Shown piece by piece: positions 17,196-26,299 of a DNA stretch of 64,000 nt. Position 1 is the first letter of the stretch, and each line of letters opens with the position of its first letter. The stretch is from Aminobacter sp. HY435 (GTDB lineage: Bacteria > Pseudomonadota > Alphaproteobacteria > Rhizobiales > Rhizobiaceae). Location of the stretch: the NCBI RefSeq assembly GCF_027568395.1, contig NZ_JANKZL010000006.1:248001-312000 (forward strand), read 5' to 3'. Position numbers and translations under genes: made by a program. A model generated the notes under the pieces. That model made no database searches and was not told the DNA's origin. It saw only the letters and a program-made list of their open reading frames with translations.

Positions 17196-18275
17196 ATGCG
17201 TTTCTCAGCGGCATCAGCGATCGTTCTCGCCAGCCTGGCTCTGTCCGGCTGCACCTCGAGCATGGGGCTCAGCGACATCATGTCGTCTGCCCCGTCGAAG
17301 GAAACGACGGCCTCGGTCGCCCGTCCGGCAAGCCCCATCCCGCAGGCCGAGATCACCGCCGCAGCACCCGTCGCGCCCATGCAGGCCGCCATGGCGCCCA
17401 TGCCGCGAGCCAACGTGCTGGTCGCGCCGGTGCCGTCCGGGATCGTCACCGAGGAGCCGGTGCAGATGGCGATGGCGGCACCTCGCATCGAACTCGACAA
17501 CGTGCCCACGCCCGACGCCAAGCCGATCGCGCTGATAGCGCCTTCCAACCCGATGAAGGCAACACCCTTCGCGCCCGGCCAGATCTATGGCCGCCGCTTC
17601 CGCGACGCCAAGCCGATCAATTTCGGCAAGGCCATGTCGCCCAAGAATTTCGCCGTCCACGGCGTCGACGTCTCGCGCTGGCAGGGCGACATCGACTGGC
17701 CGAAGCTGCGCACGCAGGGCGCCAACTTCGCCTACATCAAGGCCACCGACGGCGGCGACCATCTCGACCCGATGTTCAAGAAGAACTGGCGCGCGGCCGA
17801 GGCCGCCGGCCTGAAGCGCGGCGCCTACCACTTCTTCTACTGGTGCCGCACCGCCGGCGAGCAGGCCGAATGGTTCATCCGCAACGTGCCCAAGGTTCCA
17901 GGCGCGCTGCCGCCGGTCATCGACGTCGAATACAACGGCGAATCGAGCTGCAAGCGCCGTCACAGCCCGGAGAAGATCCGCGAGAAGATGCAGGTCTTCA
18001 TGGACAAGCTCGAGCGCCACTACGGCCAGCGCCCGGTCATCTACACCGCGCCCGACTTCTACAAGGACAACCTGCGCGGCCACTTCCAGAACTATCCGTT
18101 CTGGCTGCGCGCCGTGGCCGAGCCTCCGTCCAAGGTCTATCCGGGCCGCAACTGGGTGTTCTGGCAGTATTCGGGTTCAGGCCTGTCGCACGGCGTCGAC
18201 GGCAAGATCGACCTCAATGTCTTCCGCGGTAACGAAGCCCAGTGGCGTCAGTGGGTGGAGCGCACAGCGGGCTGA
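17196..18275 (+). CDS. GH25 lysozyme-like lipoprotein
   Basis: Predicted outer-membrane or periplasmic lipoprotein of 359 residues. The N-terminus MRFSAASAIVLASLALSGC is a lipoprotein signal with Cys19 as lipid anchor, followed by about 120 residues of Ala/Pro/Met-rich linker. The C-terminal 220 residues are a glycoside hydrolase 25 domain: HGVDVSRWQGDIDWPKL starts it, and PPVIDVEYNGES carries the Asp-x-Glu pair of the active site. GH25 enzymes cleave the muramyl bond of peptidoglycan. The chosen ATG starts the lipoprotein signal; the upstream frame from 17130 would bury it. Confidence 0.9.
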   Translation: MRFSAASAIVLASLALSGCTSSMGLSDIMSSAPSKETTASVARPASPIPQAEITAAAPVAPMQAAMAPMPRANVLVAPVPSGIVTEEPVQMAMAAPRIELDNVPTPDAKPIALIAPSNPMKATPFAPGQIYGRRFRDAKPINFGKAMSPKNFAVHGVDVSRWQGDIDWPKLRTQGANFAYIKATDGGDHLDPMFKKNWRAAEAAGLKRGAYHFFYWCRTAGEQAEWFIRNVPKVPGALPPVIDVEYNGESSCKRRHSPEKIREKMQVFMDKLERHYGQRPVIYTAPDFYKDNLRGHFQNYPFWLRAVAEPPSKVYPGRNWVFWQYSGSGLSHGVDGKIDLNVFRGNEAQWRQWVERTAG

Positions 18276-18291
18276 GCTTTCGGCGGCGTAG

Positions 18292-18314
18292 CAGGCGATC
18301 CGGGAGATCGCCTG
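18292..18314. terminator. perfect 9-bp hairpin between convergent genes
   Basis: CAGGCGATC (18292-18300) pairs with GATCGCCTG (18306-18314) around a 5-base loop. It lies between the GH25 gene and the stop of the converging GNAT gene. There is no T-run. Confidence 0.5.
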
Positions 18315-18319
18315 TCGCC

Positions 18320-18766
18320 TCAGAGCAGATCGTATTCGATGAAGCCGGTGCGCCGGGCGACGCGGTCGTAGAGCTTGCGCGCGGTGGCGTTGGTCTCGTG
18401 GGTCATCCAGTAGACATTGGTGACGCCGATCGCCGCCGCCTGCTGCCTTACCGCGTCTATGAGGGCGGCACCGACGCCCTTGCCACGCGCGGCCGGGTCG
18501 GAAAACAGGTCCTGCAGATAGCAGTTGTTGGCCTCCGACCAGCCCGAGCGGTGGTAGAGGTAATGCGTCAGCCCGACCGCCTTGCCGTCGACGATGGCGA
18601 TGAACCCCTTGGGCTCGAACTCGCCCTCGGTGAACAGTCGCTTCCAGGCAAGCTGGTAGATGTTTTCGGGCAGCACCGTGTTGTAAAAATCGAGATAGGC
18701 AGTCCACAACCGGCGCCACTCGGCATGGTCGGCGAACTGAAGCGGGCGAATAGTGATTTCGGTCAT
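18320..18766 (-). CDS. GNAT family N-acetyltransferase
   Basis: Acetyl-CoA-dependent acetyltransferase of 148 residues. Motif A with the pyrophosphate-binding loop is DLFSDPAARGKGVGAALIDA, the R-x-x-G-x-G/A pattern. The N-terminal MTEITIRPLQFADHAEWRRL and the C-terminal NATARKLYDRVARRTGFIEY complete the fold. The acceptor substrate is unknown. The ATG at 18766 is chosen; the open frame continues upstream to 19243 only because the repeat region has no stop, and that extension is not coding. It is separated from the upstream MoxR gene by a long inverted repeat. Confidence 0.9.
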   Translation of the reverse strand: MTEITIRPLQFADHAEWRRLWTAYLDFYNTVLPENIYQLAWKRLFTEGEFEPKGFIAIVDGKAVGLTHYLYHRSGWSEANNCYLQDLFSDPAARGKGVGAALIDAVRQQAAAIGVTNVYWMTHETNATARKLYDRVARRTGFIEYDLL

Positions 18767-18879
18767 GGCGTTTGCTTTTCCGTGATTGCGTCGGCTGCGG
18801 GGAAACTGCCCGAGCATTGCCATCCGGCCAACGGTCCACAGCGTGGAAATGCGCTGGCCGGGAGTTGTGGCCTGCCCCT

Positions 18880-19024
18880 GCACCCCCACCCCTAACCCCT
18901 CCCCACAAGGGGGAGGGGAATTTTCCCGCACCACCCGCCAAATTCGTTCCCCAGCGCTCGTGGTGGCAAGGGGCATCTGCAGGTTCCCCTCCCCCTTGTG
19001 GGGAGGGGTTAGGGGTGGGGGTGC
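18880..19024. repeat. 41-bp perfect inverted repeat pair
   Basis: The 41 bases at 18880-18920 recur as an exact reverse complement at 18984-19024, separated by 63 bases. Each arm is C- or G-rich and also contains its own small palindrome (CCCCTCCC...GGGAGGGG). The element lies between the MoxR and GNAT genes. This style of paired intergenic repeat is common in rhizobial genomes. It could fold into one long hairpin in RNA. Confidence 0.9.
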
Positions 19025-19043
19025 CTTCAATGGGCTCGTCGGA

Positions 19044-19883
<840 letters not shown>

Positions 19884-20051
19884 GCGTAACTCCCAATTCG
19901 TCGGCGCAGACACTAGGCAGGTGCGGGCCGAGGAGCAAGGTCGCGCCCGGGCCGCAAATATCGTTGCACGGACGGTCGCATTGCCATGGCGCATCGCGGC
20001 CGCAGGGCCTATATTGGGCATGACGGTCTGCGCCTCGCGGCAGGAGAGCAT

Positions 20052-20200
20052 TTTCCCCGGGGCCTTAACGATCCTTAGGGAGCTGTCCCTGGGAAGACCC
20101 GTGGGTTTTTCCATACGGCGCCCACCTACTTTGTAGGTCTCCGGGATCGACTTCTTCACCGGTTGCGTGGATCGTCACCTCCCCACCCGGATAAAACCTG
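20052..20200 (+). ncRNA. ssrS: 6S RNA candidate
   Basis: The segment just upstream of the 5-formyl-THF cyclo-ligase gene folds into one rod. The closing stem is 20059-20062 with 20181-20184 and 20068-20074 (ACGATCC) with 20169-20175 (GGATCGT). An open central bubble follows. The apical arm is built by 20086-20092 with 20141-20146, 20095-20099 (AGACC) with 20136-20140 (GGTCT), and 20101-20105 with 20121-20125. A closing stem, large bubble and apical arm is the architecture of 6S RNA, which mimics an open promoter for RNA polymerase. ssrS lies before the same gene (ygfA) in E. coli. GTCCCTGGG resembles the E. coli bubble strand. Ends are approximate. Confidence 0.65.
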
Positions 20201-20292
20201 CCTACCCACGCCCTTAAAGCGGCGACTTCTGCGTTGCCGTTGCGACAGCCGATGTGCCAAACACTTGTTACGACAGGAGAATGGGGCACGGC

Positions 20293-20880
20293 ATGACCTC
20301 TCACCGTGAGATCAAGAAGCAATTGCGCAAGGAAGCGCTGGCCCGGCGCGACGCGCTCGACCAGTTCTGGCGCATCGAGGCGGCGCTGGAGATGGCCGAG
20401 ACGGCGCGCGACAATCTCCAGTTCGAGCCCGGCACGGTCGTCTCCGGCTTCTGGCCGATGCGCTCGGAGGTCGACGTACGGCCGATGATGTTTGCACTGC
20501 GCGAGCATGGGGCGCGGCTCTGCCTGCCGGCGATCCTCGACAAGACCACCATTGTCTTTCGCGAACTGGTACGCGGCGCGCCGATGGTCGACATGGGCTT
20601 CGGCACGGTCGGCCCGCACGAAGAGGCCGAGGTTCTTGACCCGGCCATCATGCTCGTGCCGCTGGCCGCCTTCGACAGGCGCGGCCACCGCATCGGCTAC
20701 GGCGCTGGCTACTACGACCGCGCGATCTCGAGGCTGCAGGACAAGGGAATCGAACCGAGACTGATCGGCATCGCCTTCGACTGCCAGGAGGTCGAGCGCG
20801 TTCCGGACGAAAACCATGACGTCATCATCCCCGAAATACTGACCGAAAGCGGGTTGCGCAGCTTCGTCCCTGAATTGTAG
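20293..20880 (+). CDS. 5-formyltetrahydrofolate cyclo-ligase
   Basis: Converts 5-formyl-THF to 5,10-methenyl-THF with ATP; 195 residues. Conserved parts are REIKKQLRKEALARRDAL at the N-terminus, FWPMRSEVDVRP in the middle, and the ATP/folate site FDRRGHRIGYGAGYYDRAIS near the C-terminus. ATGs at 20281 and 20293 are in frame; 20293 is preferred because GGGG lies six bases upstream, whereas AGGAGA almost touches the first. The 6S-like RNA precedes it, as in the E. coli ssrS-ygfA arrangement, and the YmdB-type gene follows eight bases later. Confidence 0.94.
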   Translation: MTSHREIKKQLRKEALARRDALDQFWRIEAALEMAETARDNLQFEPGTVVSGFWPMRSEVDVRPMMFALREHGARLCLPAILDKTTIVFRELVRGAPMVDMGFGTVGPHEEAEVLDPAIMLVPLAAFDRRGHRIGYGAGYYDRAISRLQDKGIEPRLIGIAFDCQEVERVPDENHDVIIPEILTESGLRSFVPEL

Positions 20881-20888
20881 ATGACGTC

Positions 20889-21713
20889 ATGAGACTTCTT
20901 TTTCTTGGCGACATGGTGGGCAAGGCTGGGCGCACAGCGGTGTGGAACCAGCTGCCCGGCCTGATTTCGGATTTCCGGCTCGATTTTGTCATCGTCAACG
21001 GCGAGAACGCCGCCGGCGGCTTCGGCATCACCGAGGAGATCTTTCGCGAAACCTTGAATGCCGGCGCCGACGTGGTGACCACGGGCAACCACGTCTGGGA
21101 CCAGCGCGAGGCCCTGGCGTTTGCGCCGCGCGAAGAACGTTTCCTGCGCCCCGCGAATTTTCCCAAGGGCACGCCCGGACGCGGTTCGGGCGTCTACATC
21201 GCCAGGAACGGCGCACGCGTGCTGGTCTCCAACATCATGGGCCGGGTGTTCATGCATCCCGAGCTCGACGATCCGTTCCAGGCCGGCGAACGCGAACTGG
21301 CCGCCTGCCCGCTTGGCGAGCAGGCCGATGCGGTGGTCATCGACTTCCACGCCGAGGCGACGAGCGAAAAGATGTGCTTTGCGCATTTCGTCGACGGCCG
21401 CGCCAGCCTGGTCGTCGGCACGCACACCCACCAGCCGACCGCCGACCACCAGATCCTCAATGGCGGCACCGCCTACCTGACCGACGCCGGCATGTGCGGC
21501 GACTACGATTCCTCGCTCGGCATGGACAAGGAGGAGCCGCTCAACCGCTTCCTGTCGAAGGTGCCGAAGGGCCGCTTCGAGGCCGCCAACGGGCAGGCGA
21601 CGATCTGCGGCGTCGGCCTCGATATCTCCGACCGCACCGGCCTCGCCGAACGGATTGCTCCGTTGCGCCGCGGTCCGCGCCTCGAAGAAACTTTCCCATC
21701 TTTCTGGTCCTGA
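20889..21713 (+). CDS. YmdB-type metallophosphoesterase
   Basis: Member of the TIGR00282/YmdB family, 274 residues, complete. Metal-site motifs are LFLGDMVGKAGR at the N-terminus, VNGENAAGG, VTTGNHVWDQ and the C-terminal VGTHTHQPTADHQIL. The Bacillus homologue YmdB hydrolyses 2',3'-cyclic nucleotides and influences development; the role here is not known. It begins eight bases after the cyclo-ligase stop, so the two are likely co-transcribed, a pairing I recall from other alphaproteobacteria. Confidence 0.9.
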   Translation: MRLLFLGDMVGKAGRTAVWNQLPGLISDFRLDFVIVNGENAAGGFGITEEIFRETLNAGADVVTTGNHVWDQREALAFAPREERFLRPANFPKGTPGRGSGVYIARNGARVLVSNIMGRVFMHPELDDPFQAGERELAACPLGEQADAVVIDFHAEATSEKMCFAHFVDGRASLVVGTHTHQPTADHQILNGGTAYLTDAGMCGDYDSSLGMDKEEPLNRFLSKVPKGRFEAANGQATICGVGLDISDRTGLAERIAPLRRGPRLEETFPSFWS

Positions 21714-21824
21714 CATTGACGAGGGGCCAGTGGATACCTACTTGCCCGCGACACGTCAGCAGATGTTAGAGCGGCCCCGCGCGGCCGCTCGATTGTTATC
21801 CAGAAGGACAACGGGGACACCAAG

Positions 21825-22586
21825 ATGATCGAATTCCTTGCGCCGTATTTCACCTTCGTCAACGATCCGACCGCATGGATAGCGCTGCTGACGCTGATCG
21901 CGCTGGAAGTCGTGCTCGGCATCGACAACCTGATCTTCATTTCGATCCTGACCAACAAGTTGCCGGAACACCAGCGCGCCAAGGCGCGCCGCCTCGGCAT
22001 TTCGGCGGCACTGGTCATGCGCCTTGTGCTGCTGGCTACGATTTCCTTCATCGTCGCGCTGACGGCACCCGTCTTCACCGCCTTCGGCCACGGCTTCTCG
22101 TGGCGTGACCTGATCCTGATCGCCGGCGGCCTGTTCCTGGTGTGGAAGGCGACCAAGGAAATCCACCATTCGGTCGACCCCGAGGATCACAAGGACGAGA
22201 TCGTATCGCGCACGCTGCAGCTCTCGATGGGCGCGGCGATTTTCCAGATCCTGCTGCTCGACCTGGTGTTTTCGATCGACTCGATCATCACCGCCGTCGG
22301 CATGACCGACGAGATCGGCATCATGTACATCGCCGTCATCGTCGCCGTCTCGGTGATGATGCTGGCCGCCACCCCGCTCGCCAACTTCATCGAGAAGAAC
22401 CCGACCATCGTCATGCTGGCGCTGGGCTTCCTGTTGATGATCGGCATGACGCTGATCGCCGACGGCTTCGGCTACCACGTGCCCAAGGGCTACATCTATG
22501 CCGCGATGGGCTTCTCGGCCCTTGTCGAAGGTCTGAACATGCTGCAGCGCAATCGCCGCAAGCAACATCGGGCCGACAGCCACTGA
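21825..22586 (+). CDS. TerC family integral membrane protein
   Basis: Polytopic membrane protein of 253 residues with about seven helices. Both TerC signature segments with acidic residues inside the membrane are present: [17 protein letters not shown] in helix 2 and [17 protein letters not shown] in the second half. TerC-family proteins are linked to tellurite resistance and, in recent work, to manganese export at the membrane; here no tellurite gene is near. The C-terminal [12 protein letters not shown] is cytoplasmic. A strong terminator follows 10 bp after the stop. Confidence 0.93.
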   Translation: MIEFLAPYFTFVNDPTAWIALLTLIALEVVLGIDNLIFISILTNKLPEHQRAKARRLGISAALVMRLVLLATISFIVALTAPVFTAFGHGFSWRDLILIAGGLFLVWKATKEIHHSVDPEDHKDEIVSRTLQLSMGAAIFQILLLDLVFSIDSIITAVGMTDEIGIMYIAVIVAVSVMMLAATPLANFIEKNPTIVMLALGFLLMIGMTLIADGFGYHVPKGYIYAAMGFSALVEGLNMLQRNRRKQHRADSH

Positions 22587-22596
22587 CCACCCAGAC

Positions 22597-22625
22597 AACG
22601 GCGAACCGCAAGGTTCGCCGTTTTC
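22597..22625 (+). terminator. intrinsic terminator after the TerC gene
   Basis: AACGGCGAACC (22597-22607) pairs perfectly with GGTTCGCCGTT (22612-22622) around GCAA, followed by TTC. Confidence 0.88.
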
Positions 22626-22663
22626 GCATCCGGGCCTATTCCGGGCGCCGCATTTTGGGCCAG

Positions 22664-22735
22664 GCTCTCATACACCGCCCGAGCCATTTCTTCTCGACGC
22701 AGCGGCGTGAGGCGGGCATTCTTGTGGATGTTCAT
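22664..22735 (-). pseudogene. IS481-family transposase N-terminal fragment
   Basis: The minus-strand frame from 22735 begins MNIHKNARLTPLRREEMARA and continues VYES, which I recognise as the start of IS481-type transposases. Similarity is lost after about 24 residues, where the frame runs into TerC terminator DNA. No other part of the element, such as the DDE domain or the far inverted repeat, is seen. This is a scar of a decayed or imprecisely lost insertion sequence between the TerC gene and the metallo-hydrolase. Confidence 0.75.
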
Positions 22736-22814
22736 TCGGACCCTCCGGAGAGTGCTGCAGCTTGGTAACTCCAGTCTCCTCGGACCGAATGGACAACCTC
22801 CTGAAAGCTCACAT

Positions 22815-23621
22815 CTAGACGCCGTTGAGCACGACGATCGTCGGGCGGTTCGGCAGCGACCTGATCGAGACCGCGACGGAACGACTGTCGCGGAACTCGA
22901 CGGCGAAACCGTCGCCCATCATGCCGGTGAACTCGCCGATGTCAGTCGAATGCCGGTGCATCGGCAGGATCATCGAGGAATACAGCCTGCTGGTGATTTC
23001 GGTCATGGCATCGATCGACAGCGTCATGCCGCCGTCGATCGGCACCATGACGACGTCGAGCCTGCCGATGGCGCCGTAATGCGCATCTTCGAGGCGATGG
23101 TGCAGGTGGCCGAGATGGCCGATGCACAGGCCTGCGACCTCGAAGATGAAGATCGAGTTTCCGCCCGCTTCCATGGCGCCGAAGCGCCTGATGTCGGTCG
23201 GCACGTTGCGAATGTAGACGTCGTCGACCACCAGCGCATGCTTGGCTGCCCCTCCTTCCGGGTTCCAGCCGCGCAGCACGTGCTCGATGCCCTTGTCGGG
23301 AAAGTCGGTGTAGTGCGTGCGATGCGCCTTGTTCATGGTGGCGACGCGCGGCAGCGGCTCCGCGCCATAGACGCCGCTGAAATCGGTAGCGATGCGCACG
23401 CCGCCGGGCGTTTCGATGACATAGGTCGAGTGGCCGGCATAGGTGATGGTCACCTCGCCATCGACGAAGGTTTGCGCCGGCATGAAGCTGGCGTAGGTGA
23501 CCTCGGGCAAGGACTGGGCGATGGCCATGCATTTGCTGGGTACCGGATCGTCGGCGGCGCGCGCGGGCGTGCCCTGGCAGATCACAACAGCGAAGCAGGC
23601 GGCGAGCAGGCGAAGGGGCAT
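22815..23621 (-). CDS. exported MBL-fold metallo-hydrolase (UlaG-like)
   Basis: Predicted periplasmic protein of 268 residues. The signal peptide is MPLRLLAACFAVVICQG ending ARA-A. The mature part has the shortened metallo-beta-lactamase layout of UlaG-like hydrolases: ITYAGHSTYVIETPGG, NKAHRTHYTDF in place of the HxHxDH motif, IGHLGHLHHRLED and a late PMHRHSTD. The first metal motif is unusual (HRTHYTD instead of THxHxDH), so catalytic competence is uncertain. No partner gene is obvious. Confidence 0.82.
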   Translation of the reverse strand: MPLRLLAACFAVVICQGTPARAADDPVPSKCMAIAQSLPEVTYASFMPAQTFVDGEVTITYAGHSTYVIETPGGVRIATDFSGVYGAEPLPRVATMNKAHRTHYTDFPDKGIEHVLRGWNPEGGAAKHALVVDDVYIRNVPTDIRRFGAMEAGGNSIFIFEVAGLCIGHLGHLHHRLEDAHYGAIGRLDVVMVPIDGGMTLSIDAMTEITSRLYSSMILPMHRHSTDIGEFTGMMGDGFAVEFRDSRSVAVSIRSLPNRPTIVVLNGV

Positions 23622-23787
23622 CGCGGTCTCGTGCGTTCGAGGCGTCGCCGCACTATCTCAGCTGCCAGCTGCCACGCGGAGTCACGTTTTCGCGAGTGCT
23701 GAAAAGCCTGAAGTCTGGACGTATTGAGCCGATTTATCTATAACGCGGCCCATTCCAATCTCGCCAAAGCGACAAAACAGGGGTCCC

Positions 23788-24537
23788 ATGGCCGGCCATT
23801 CACAATTCAAGAACATCATGCACCGCAAGGGCCGCCAGGACGCGGTGCGTTCCAAGATGTTCTCCAAGCTCGCGCGTGAAATCACCGTTGCAGCAAAGAC
23901 CGGCGTGCCCGACCCCTCGATGAACCCGCGCCTTCGCCTGGCTGTCCAGAACGCCAAGGCCGTGTCGATGCCCAAGGACAACATCGCCCGCGCCATTTCC
24001 AAGGCGTCGATGGGCGATGCCGAAAACTACGAAGAAGTGCGCTACGAGGGCTACGGCCCGGGCGGAATCGCGCTGATCGTCGAGGCGCTGACCGACAACC
24101 GCAACCGCACCGCGTCCAACGTTCGCGCCGCCTTCACCAAATCCGGCGGCGCGCTCGGCGAAACCGGCTCGGTGTCGTTCATGTGGGACCGCGTCGGCGA
24201 GATCGTCTATGACGCCAAGGTCGGCAGCGCCGACAAGGTCATGGATGCCGCCATCGAGGCCGGCGCCGACGACGTGCAGTCCGACGAGGACGGCCACACC
24301 ATCACCTGCGCCTTCGAAAACCTCTCCGAAGTGTCCAAAGCGCTCGAAGCCTCGCTCGGCGACGCCGAGTCTGTGAAGATCATCTGGAAGCCGCAGAACA
24401 ACGTGCCGGTCGACGAAGAACGCGCCCAGTCGCTGATGAAGCTGGTCGGCACGCTCGAAGACGACGACGACGTCCAGAACGTCTACGCCAACTTCGAAGT
24501 CGACGAAGCGACACTGGCCAAGCTCAGCGCGGCTTGA
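23788..24537 (+). CDS. YebC/PmpR family protein
   Basis: Protein of 249 residues, full length for the YebC (TACO1) family. It opens with [19 protein letters not shown], has [16 protein letters not shown] at the end of domain 1 and [20 protein letters not shown] at the start of domain 2. Members are described as transcription regulators (PmpR), and more recent work links YebC to translation of proline stretches; the sequence does not decide. It often sits beside ruvCAB in other bacteria, but here ruvCAB is 23 kb away. An intrinsic terminator follows. Confidence 0.95.
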   Translation: MAGHSQFKNIMHRKGRQDAVRSKMFSKLAREITVAAKTGVPDPSMNPRLRLAVQNAKAVSMPKDNIARAISKASMGDAENYEEVRYEGYGPGGIALIVEALTDNRNRTASNVRAAFTKSGGALGETGSVSFMWDRVGEIVYDAKVGSADKVMDAAIEAGADDVQSDEDGHTITCAFENLSEVSKALEASLGDAESVKIIWKPQNNVPVDEERAQSLMKLVGTLEDDDDVQNVYANFEVDEATLAKLSAA

Positions 24538-24543
24538 CCTTTG

Positions 24544-24571
24544 AACGCCCCGGCTACGTCGGGGCGTTTTC
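24544..24571 (+). terminator. intrinsic terminator after yebC
   Basis: AACGCCCCG (24544-24552) pairs with CGGGGCGTT (24560-24568), 7-base loop, followed by TT and C. Confidence 0.82.
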
Positions 24572-24591
24572 GTTTGACGCCTTTTTTGTTC

Positions 24592-24755
24592 TGCGTCCTT
24601 CGAGGCTCGCCCGTTGGGCGAGCACCTCAGGATGAGGACCGTGGCAGCCGGCATGATGATCTGGCGCTGTCACTGGCCTGAACATTGAACCGTGGAGGGG
24701 CGACACCGTCCTTCCTCATCCTGAGGTGCCCGCGAAGCGGGCCTCGAAGGACGCA
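24592..24755. repeat. paired inverted intergenic repeat (CCTCAGGATGAGG type)
   Basis: The arm at 24592-24638 (TGCGTCCTTCGAGG ... CCTCAGGATGAGGA) recurs in inverse, with a few differences, at 24713-24755. The arms are separated by 74 bases. Each arm has an internal hairpin (GCTCGCCC/GGGCGAGC on the left, GCCCGC/GCGGGC on the right). The right arm ends 21 bases before the SelT-like start codon, so the leader of that gene is made of repeat DNA. The family resembles the intergenic mosaic elements known from rhizobia. Confidence 0.88.
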
Positions 24756-24776
24756 CCACTCAGCTCCGGGTTGCCC

Positions 24777-25088
24777 ATGACCGACGCCCCCTTGCCCCAG
24801 ATCCGCATCACCTACTGCACCCAGTGCATGTGGCTGCTGCGCGCCGGCTGGATGGCGCAGGAGCTTTTGTCGACCTTCGGCGCCGAGCTGGGCGAGGTGA
24901 CGCTGGTGCCGGGCACCGGCGGCATCTTCACGGTGACCTGCAACGACAAGCTGATCTGGGACCGCAAGCGCGACGGCGGCTTTCCCGATGCGGCCCAGCT
25001 CAAGCAGCTGGTGCGCGATGTAATCGACCCCGAGCGCGATCTCGGCCATTCCGACCGCAAGGGACATAAGGCAAAGGCGCAGGGCTGA
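24777..25088 (+). CDS. SelT/SelW/SelH-family redox protein, cysteine form
   Basis: Thioredoxin-like protein of 103 residues in the SelW/SelT/SelH (Rdx) family. The redox motif is CTQC (Cys14-Cys17), with cysteine where some eukaryotic members carry selenocysteine. The rest fits the family: WMAQELLSTFGAELGEVTLV, then GTGGIFTVTCNDKLIWDRK and GGFPDAAQLKQLVRD. A basic tail (HSDRKGHKAKAQG) ends it. The role is presumed redox. The start at 24777 avoids an N-terminal extension that would be translated repeat DNA. The Shine-Dalgarno is poor. Confidence 0.88.
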   Translation: MTDAPLPQIRITYCTQCMWLLRAGWMAQELLSTFGAELGEVTLVPGTGGIFTVTCNDKLIWDRKRDGGFPDAAQLKQLVRDVIDPERDLGHSDRKGHKAKAQG

Positions 25089-25184
25089 AACACCGCCGCA
25101 ACGCCCGGAAGTTGCCACACATAAGCTGGAATCGCCCGCCACCCGTGGCCCGAGGAGCGGCAGGCCGGACAATTGGGAGAACGC

Positions 25185-26261
25185 ATGACCTCGCGACCAC
25201 GCATTGCAGTCCTTTTCGGCGGGCGCTCCGCCGAGCACGACGTTTCCATCATGTCCGCAAGCAATGTGGTGAAGGCGATCGACGCGTCCCGATACGAGGT
25301 CGTGCCGATAGGCATCGCCCGCGACGGCCGCTGGTTCCTCGCCGAACTCGACCGTGACGGCGCGCTGCCCAAGTCCGTGCCGACCGATAGCGCCGAGGTG
25401 GCGCTGGTGCCCGGCGGCAAGGGCCGGCTGGTCGCCCTGCCCCCGCACGAGGCGCCGTTCGAATTGCCGAAGGTCGACGTGCTGTTTCCAGTGCTGCACG
25501 GACCATTCGGCGAGGACGGCGCGGTGCAGGGCCTAGCCGAGGTCGTCGACATCGCCTATGTCGGCTCCGGCGTGCTGGGTTCGGCCAACGCCATGGACAA
25601 GGACACGGCCAAGCGGCTGATGAAGGAAGCCGGCCTGCCAGTGGCACGCGGAATCACCGTGCATGTTGGCCAGGCACCGGGTTTCGAAACAATAAAAACG
25701 GCGCTCGGCCTGCCCGTTTTCGTCAAGCCGGCGCGGCAAGGTTCGTCGGTCGGCGTCAGCAAGGCCGAAACGCCGGCGCAGCTGGAGACGGCCCTGGCCG
25801 AGGCCTTCAGGCACGACCGCAAGGTGCTGATCGAGGAGTTCATCGCCGGCCGCGAGGTCGAGTTCGCGGTGCTCGAAGCGCCCGACGGATCGCTGTCCGT
25901 CTCGGTGCCGGGCGAGATCGTGCCGGCGGCGAGCCACGGCTTCTACACCTACGAGGCCAAGTACATCGATGCCGATGGCGCTGCGCTGCGCATTCCGGCC
26001 GAGCTGCCGCAAGGCGCCATCGCCAGGCTGCAGGAAATCGCCCGCGGCGCTTTCCTGGCGCTGGGTTGCGAAAGCATGGCGCGCGTCGACTTCTTCGTGA
26101 GGGCGGACGGCTCGGCGCTGGTCAACGAGGTCAACACCATCCCCGGCTTCACCAACATCAGCATGTATCCGAAGACGATGGCGGCCTCGGGCGTTTCGTA
26201 TCCCGATCTCGTCGACCGGCTGATCGAGCACGCCGTGGCGCGCTGGAAGCGCCAGGCTTGA
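25185..26261 (+). CDS. ddl: D-alanine--D-alanine ligase
   Basis: ATP-grasp ligase forming D-Ala-D-Ala for peptidoglycan; 358 residues. Key parts are LFGGRSAEHDVSIMSASN at the N-terminus, HGPFGEDGAVQGLAE, KPARQGSSVGVSKAE and the C-terminal VDFFVRADGSALVNEVNTIP. The long form with an inserted segment resembles DdlA-type enzymes; a second ligase normally sits in the division cluster, which is not in this window. GGGAGA precedes the ATG at 25185; the TTG at 25173 is not needed. A strong terminator follows. Confidence 0.96.
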   Translation: MTSRPRIAVLFGGRSAEHDVSIMSASNVVKAIDASRYEVVPIGIARDGRWFLAELDRDGALPKSVPTDSAEVALVPGGKGRLVALPPHEAPFELPKVDVLFPVLHGPFGEDGAVQGLAEVVDIAYVGSGVLGSANAMDKDTAKRLMKEAGLPVARGITVHVGQAPGFETIKTALGLPVFVKPARQGSSVGVSKAETPAQLETALAEAFRHDRKVLIEEFIAGREVEFAVLEAPDGSLSVSVPGEIVPAASHGFYTYEAKYIDADGAALRIPAELPQGAIARLQEIARGAFLALGCESMARVDFFVRADGSALVNEVNTIPGFTNISMYPKTMAASGVSYPDLVDRLIEHAVARWKRQA

Positions 26262-26269
26262 GGGACAAG

Positions 26270-26297
26270 AAAGGCCGGGGCTGCCCCGGCCTTTTTC
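26270..26297 (+). terminator. intrinsic terminator after ddl
   Basis: AAGGCCGGGG (26271-26280) pairs perfectly with CCCCGGCCTT (26284-26293) around a CTG loop, with a T-run (26292-26296) after the stem. Confidence 0.92.
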
Positions 26298-26299
26298 TT

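Noticed and set aside
19884-20159. A 92-residue N-terminal extension of MoxR
   Set aside because: The extension crosses the 6S-like RNA in antisense, has no MoxR similarity, and the family start is at 19883.
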